64,000 nucleotides of DNA, taken from Acidobacteriota bacterium. Its GTDB lineage: Bacteria > Acidobacteriota > Vicinamibacteria > Vicinamibacterales > UBA8438. The position numbers and the translations under genes were made by a program. Below are positions 62,497 to 64,000 of this stretch, piece by piece (position 1 is the stretch's first letter; every line of letters begins with the position of its first letter). Under the pieces are notes generated by a model. The model saw only the letters and a list, made by a program, of their open reading frames with translations. It was not told the origin of the DNA and made no database searches. The DNA is taken from positions 1 through 64,000 of the forward strand of contig DQNS01000034.1 of the NCBI GenBank assembly GCA_015659035.1, in the 5' to 3' direction.

Positions 62497-62644
62497 CCCC
62501 TTGGCGGCACCCGTGGGGCAAGGCATCAGCCTTGCCTCGCAGGAGCTCCTTGAAATCCTGGAACAGCCGTTCAGCCTCGGCAAGACGCTCCGCCAAGACT
62601 GCGACCGAGACCTTTTCGGGCTGACGCGCATTCACCCGAGCCAT
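62468..62644 (-). CDS. Small coiled-coil ORF, doubtful
   Basis: 58 residues from ATG 62644: VSVAVLAERLAEAERLFQDF gives a short amphipathic helix. GGGAG lies directly against the ATG. It overlaps the end of the upstream secreted protein on the other strand. Could be a real small regulator or chance. Confidence 0.3.
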   Translation of the reverse strand: MARVNARQPEKVSVAVLAERLAEAERLFQDFKELLRGKADALPHGCRQGATRKTARGA

Positions 62645-62665
62645 CTCCCGATCATAGCGGGGGGG

Positions 62666-62693
62666 GGCGGTCGCCCCGGGGGCCGCAGGCCCC
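62666..62693. other. Two tandem GC hairpins between convergent genes
   Basis: GGGGCGGTCGCCCC (to about 62677) and GGGGCC-GCA-GGCCCC (62679-62693). They sit between the secreted protein and the AtoE gene, which are convergent, so they may act as a bidirectional transcription barrier; no U-run follows. Confidence 0.45.
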
Positions 62694-62739
62694 AAGCGCC
62701 CAAAGCCTAGCCAGCGGCGGCGGTGCGCCTGTGCCGCCG

Positions 62740-64000
62740 CTACAGCATCGCCGGAATAATCAGCATCGCGACGGCGGTGACGAGGAAAAGCACCAACGCG
62801 ATCAGGCCGCTGTAGCCGAGGATGTCACCGAACTTCATTCGCGTGACCGTCAGGATCGGGATCGCCCAGAACGGTTGGATGAGGTTGCTCGTCGAGTCGC
62901 CGTAGCAGTAGGCGAGCAGGGTCGTCGTGGGCGACACCGCCAGTTCCGTGGCGGCCGGTAGCAGGTAGGGTGCCTCGATCAGCCACTTCGACCCGCCGGA
63001 CGGCACGAAGATGTTCACGAAACCCGAGTAGATGTAGACGATCAGGGGATACGTCTCCGTGGTGGCGACCTGCACGAACAGCCCACCCAGCCAGTCACCG
63101 AGCCCCGTGCCGTTGATGACCCCGAAGATCCCGGCGTAGAAGGGGAACTGCAGAATGACCCCGGACGCGGTGGGGGCACCGTTGCCGAAGGCGCGGACCA
63201 GGTTCGCGGGTCGGCCCTGCAGCAGCAGGGCGCCGATCAGAAACACCGCGTTGTAGGCGTTGATTGTCCAGTTGGCGCCGAACCACGTCTCGAGCGATGT
63301 GAAGAACGGCTGCGATCCCGATAGGACCTCGGTCGTGAACGAGCGGCCGAGCGGATAGCCGATCAGGATCACCGCCAGGAAGATCCATCCGCGAAACGCC
63401 TCGATGCGGGCGGCCGGCGTCGTCGGCTCCACCTCCTCCGGCATCACCGGCATGATCTGCTGCAACTGGTCCTCGCTCAGCGTGCGTGGGTTCTGGCGCG
63501 GGTGCAGGAGGGCCACCATCCCGAGCGCGACGAGCGACACGACCAGCAGGTAGGTCAGGTTGAACACGTTGAACAACGTCTCGGTAATCGGTAGCAGGCG
63601 GTCGACGAGCGGCTCGGTCCCGGGCGGCGGCGTCGTGATCGGATTGCCAGCGGTGGCCATGATGAGCGGTGCCGAGCCGGAGATCCCACCATGCCAGACG
63701 GTGCCGAGACCGAGATAGCCGGCGACGACCAGCAGCCGGATGTCCGCCTTCGGGTTCCGCCGTGCGATGAACGGGACGAACAGCGCCGAGGCGACCACGC
63801 TCGCGGCCCAGTTGAAATAGGCGACGATGATCGAGAACGCGCCCAGCAGGACCACCGCCTGGACAGGCCGGTCCGCGTCCGGACGCCCGGCCAGCCAGTC
63901 GAGGAAGCGGAAGGCGGGCCGCGACGACACGCACGCGTGCGCGGCGATCATGGCGATGGTGAACTGCATCGCCAACACGAGCAGCGCCCACATGCCGCCG
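62740..64000 (-). CDS. AtoE-type short-chain fatty acid transporter, 5' end beyond window
   Basis: At least 417 residues, all hydrophobic helices: FNWAASVVASALFVPFIA, GISGSAPLIMATAGNPITTP, NAYNAVFLIGALLLQGRPAN, GVILQFPFYAGIFGVINGTG and FVPSGGSKWLIEAPYLLPAA are AtoE/DcuC-like signatures. Inner-membrane uptake of short-chain fatty acids such as acetoacetate or butyrate. Family members have about 440-470 residues, so the first frame Met (63993) is internal and the true start lies past 64000. No ato metabolic genes are within the window. Confidence 0.88.
   Translation of the reverse strand, partial: GGMWALLVLAMQFTIAMIAAHACVSSRPAFRFLDWLAGRPDADRPVQAVVLLGAFSIIVAYFNWAASVVASALFVPFIARRNPKADIRLLVVAGYLGLGTVWHGGISGSAPLIMATAGNPITTPPPGTEPLVDRLLPITETLFNVFNLTYLLVVSLVALGMVALLHPRQNPRTLSEDQLQQIMPVMPEEVEPTTPAARIEAFRGWIFLAVILIGYPLGRSFTTEVLSGSQPFFTSLETWFGANWTINAYNAVFLIGALLLQGRPANLVRAFGNGAPTASGVILQFPFYAGIFGVINGTGLGDWLGGLFVQVATTETYPLIVYIYSGFVNIFVPSGGSKWLIEAPYLLPAATELAVSPTTTLLAYCYGDSTSNLIQPFWAIPILTVTRMKFGDILGYSGLIALVLFLVTAVAMLIIPAML

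Overview
The window is a 64 kb piece of a high-GC Gram-negative bacterial chromosome. It encodes a Tat translocase, an OmpA/Pal-type outer-membrane protein, a periplasmic HtrA, a lipoprotein and secreted cytochrome/copper-type proteins. Gene content and protein style (cytochrome c fused to a copper-monooxygenase-like domain, DUF1684 protein, secreted M3 peptidase, OmpA with a GHTCNIGT motif) fit Acidobacteriota, possibly Vicinamibacteria. That placement is inference, not a database result. Most of the window is conserved housekeeping DNA, densely sprinkled with short palindrome-ended intergenic repeats.

Layout. 1-9.1 kb: a PilX-like pilus protein, aroB and proS (divergent), an OmpA protein with a 32-proline run, tatA-tatC, and a CtpA-type S41 protease. 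9.4-24 kb: smc, then a minus-strand translation/RNA cluster (rimP, nusA, infB, DUF503, rbfA, nrnA, truB, rpsO, pnp). 24.4-33 kb: asnS, an AmgK-like sugar kinase with a sugar-nucleotidyltransferase and a CYTH protein, a MidA-type methyltransferase, HtrA, and an M24 peptidase. 32.9-35 kb: archease and RtcB. 35-45.6 kb: small unknowns, glgP, a threonine dehydratase, and the conserved run nadK-tlyA-polyprenyl synthase-xseB-xseA-ymdB. 46-49.6 kb: hsp20, rpoZ, gatC-gatA. 50-54 kb: DUF1684, the Memo/AMMECR1 pair, endonuclease IV. 54-64 kb: aconitase, a secreted M3 peptidase, a MOSC protein, a broken SRPBCC gene, a cytochrome/copper protein with two secreted companions, and a partial AtoE transporter.

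The most striking observation is the RNA ligase gene rtcB. It is interrupted by one in-frame TGA exactly where the family has its metal-bridging cysteine. The frame stays open for 383 further codons with every other catalytic histidine intact. A hairpin with a GGUC apical loop lies 21 nt after the TGA, as expected for a bacterial SECIS element. The gene therefore reads as a selenocysteine-containing RtcB next to its partner archease. A single-base error or mutation (TGC to TGA) is the competing explanation.

The second theme is a MITE-like repeat family: about 14 copies or remnants with a shared core of roughly 100 bp and at least three kinds of inverted terminal arms. Two further repeat families are present. 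Their arms often carry the TAG stop codon of the adjoining gene, and in places they have replaced a start codon or rewritten a protein terminus. Several genes (proS, rpoZ, gatC) have promoter-like boxes placed so that the transcript would begin at the start codon, suggesting leaderless mRNAs.
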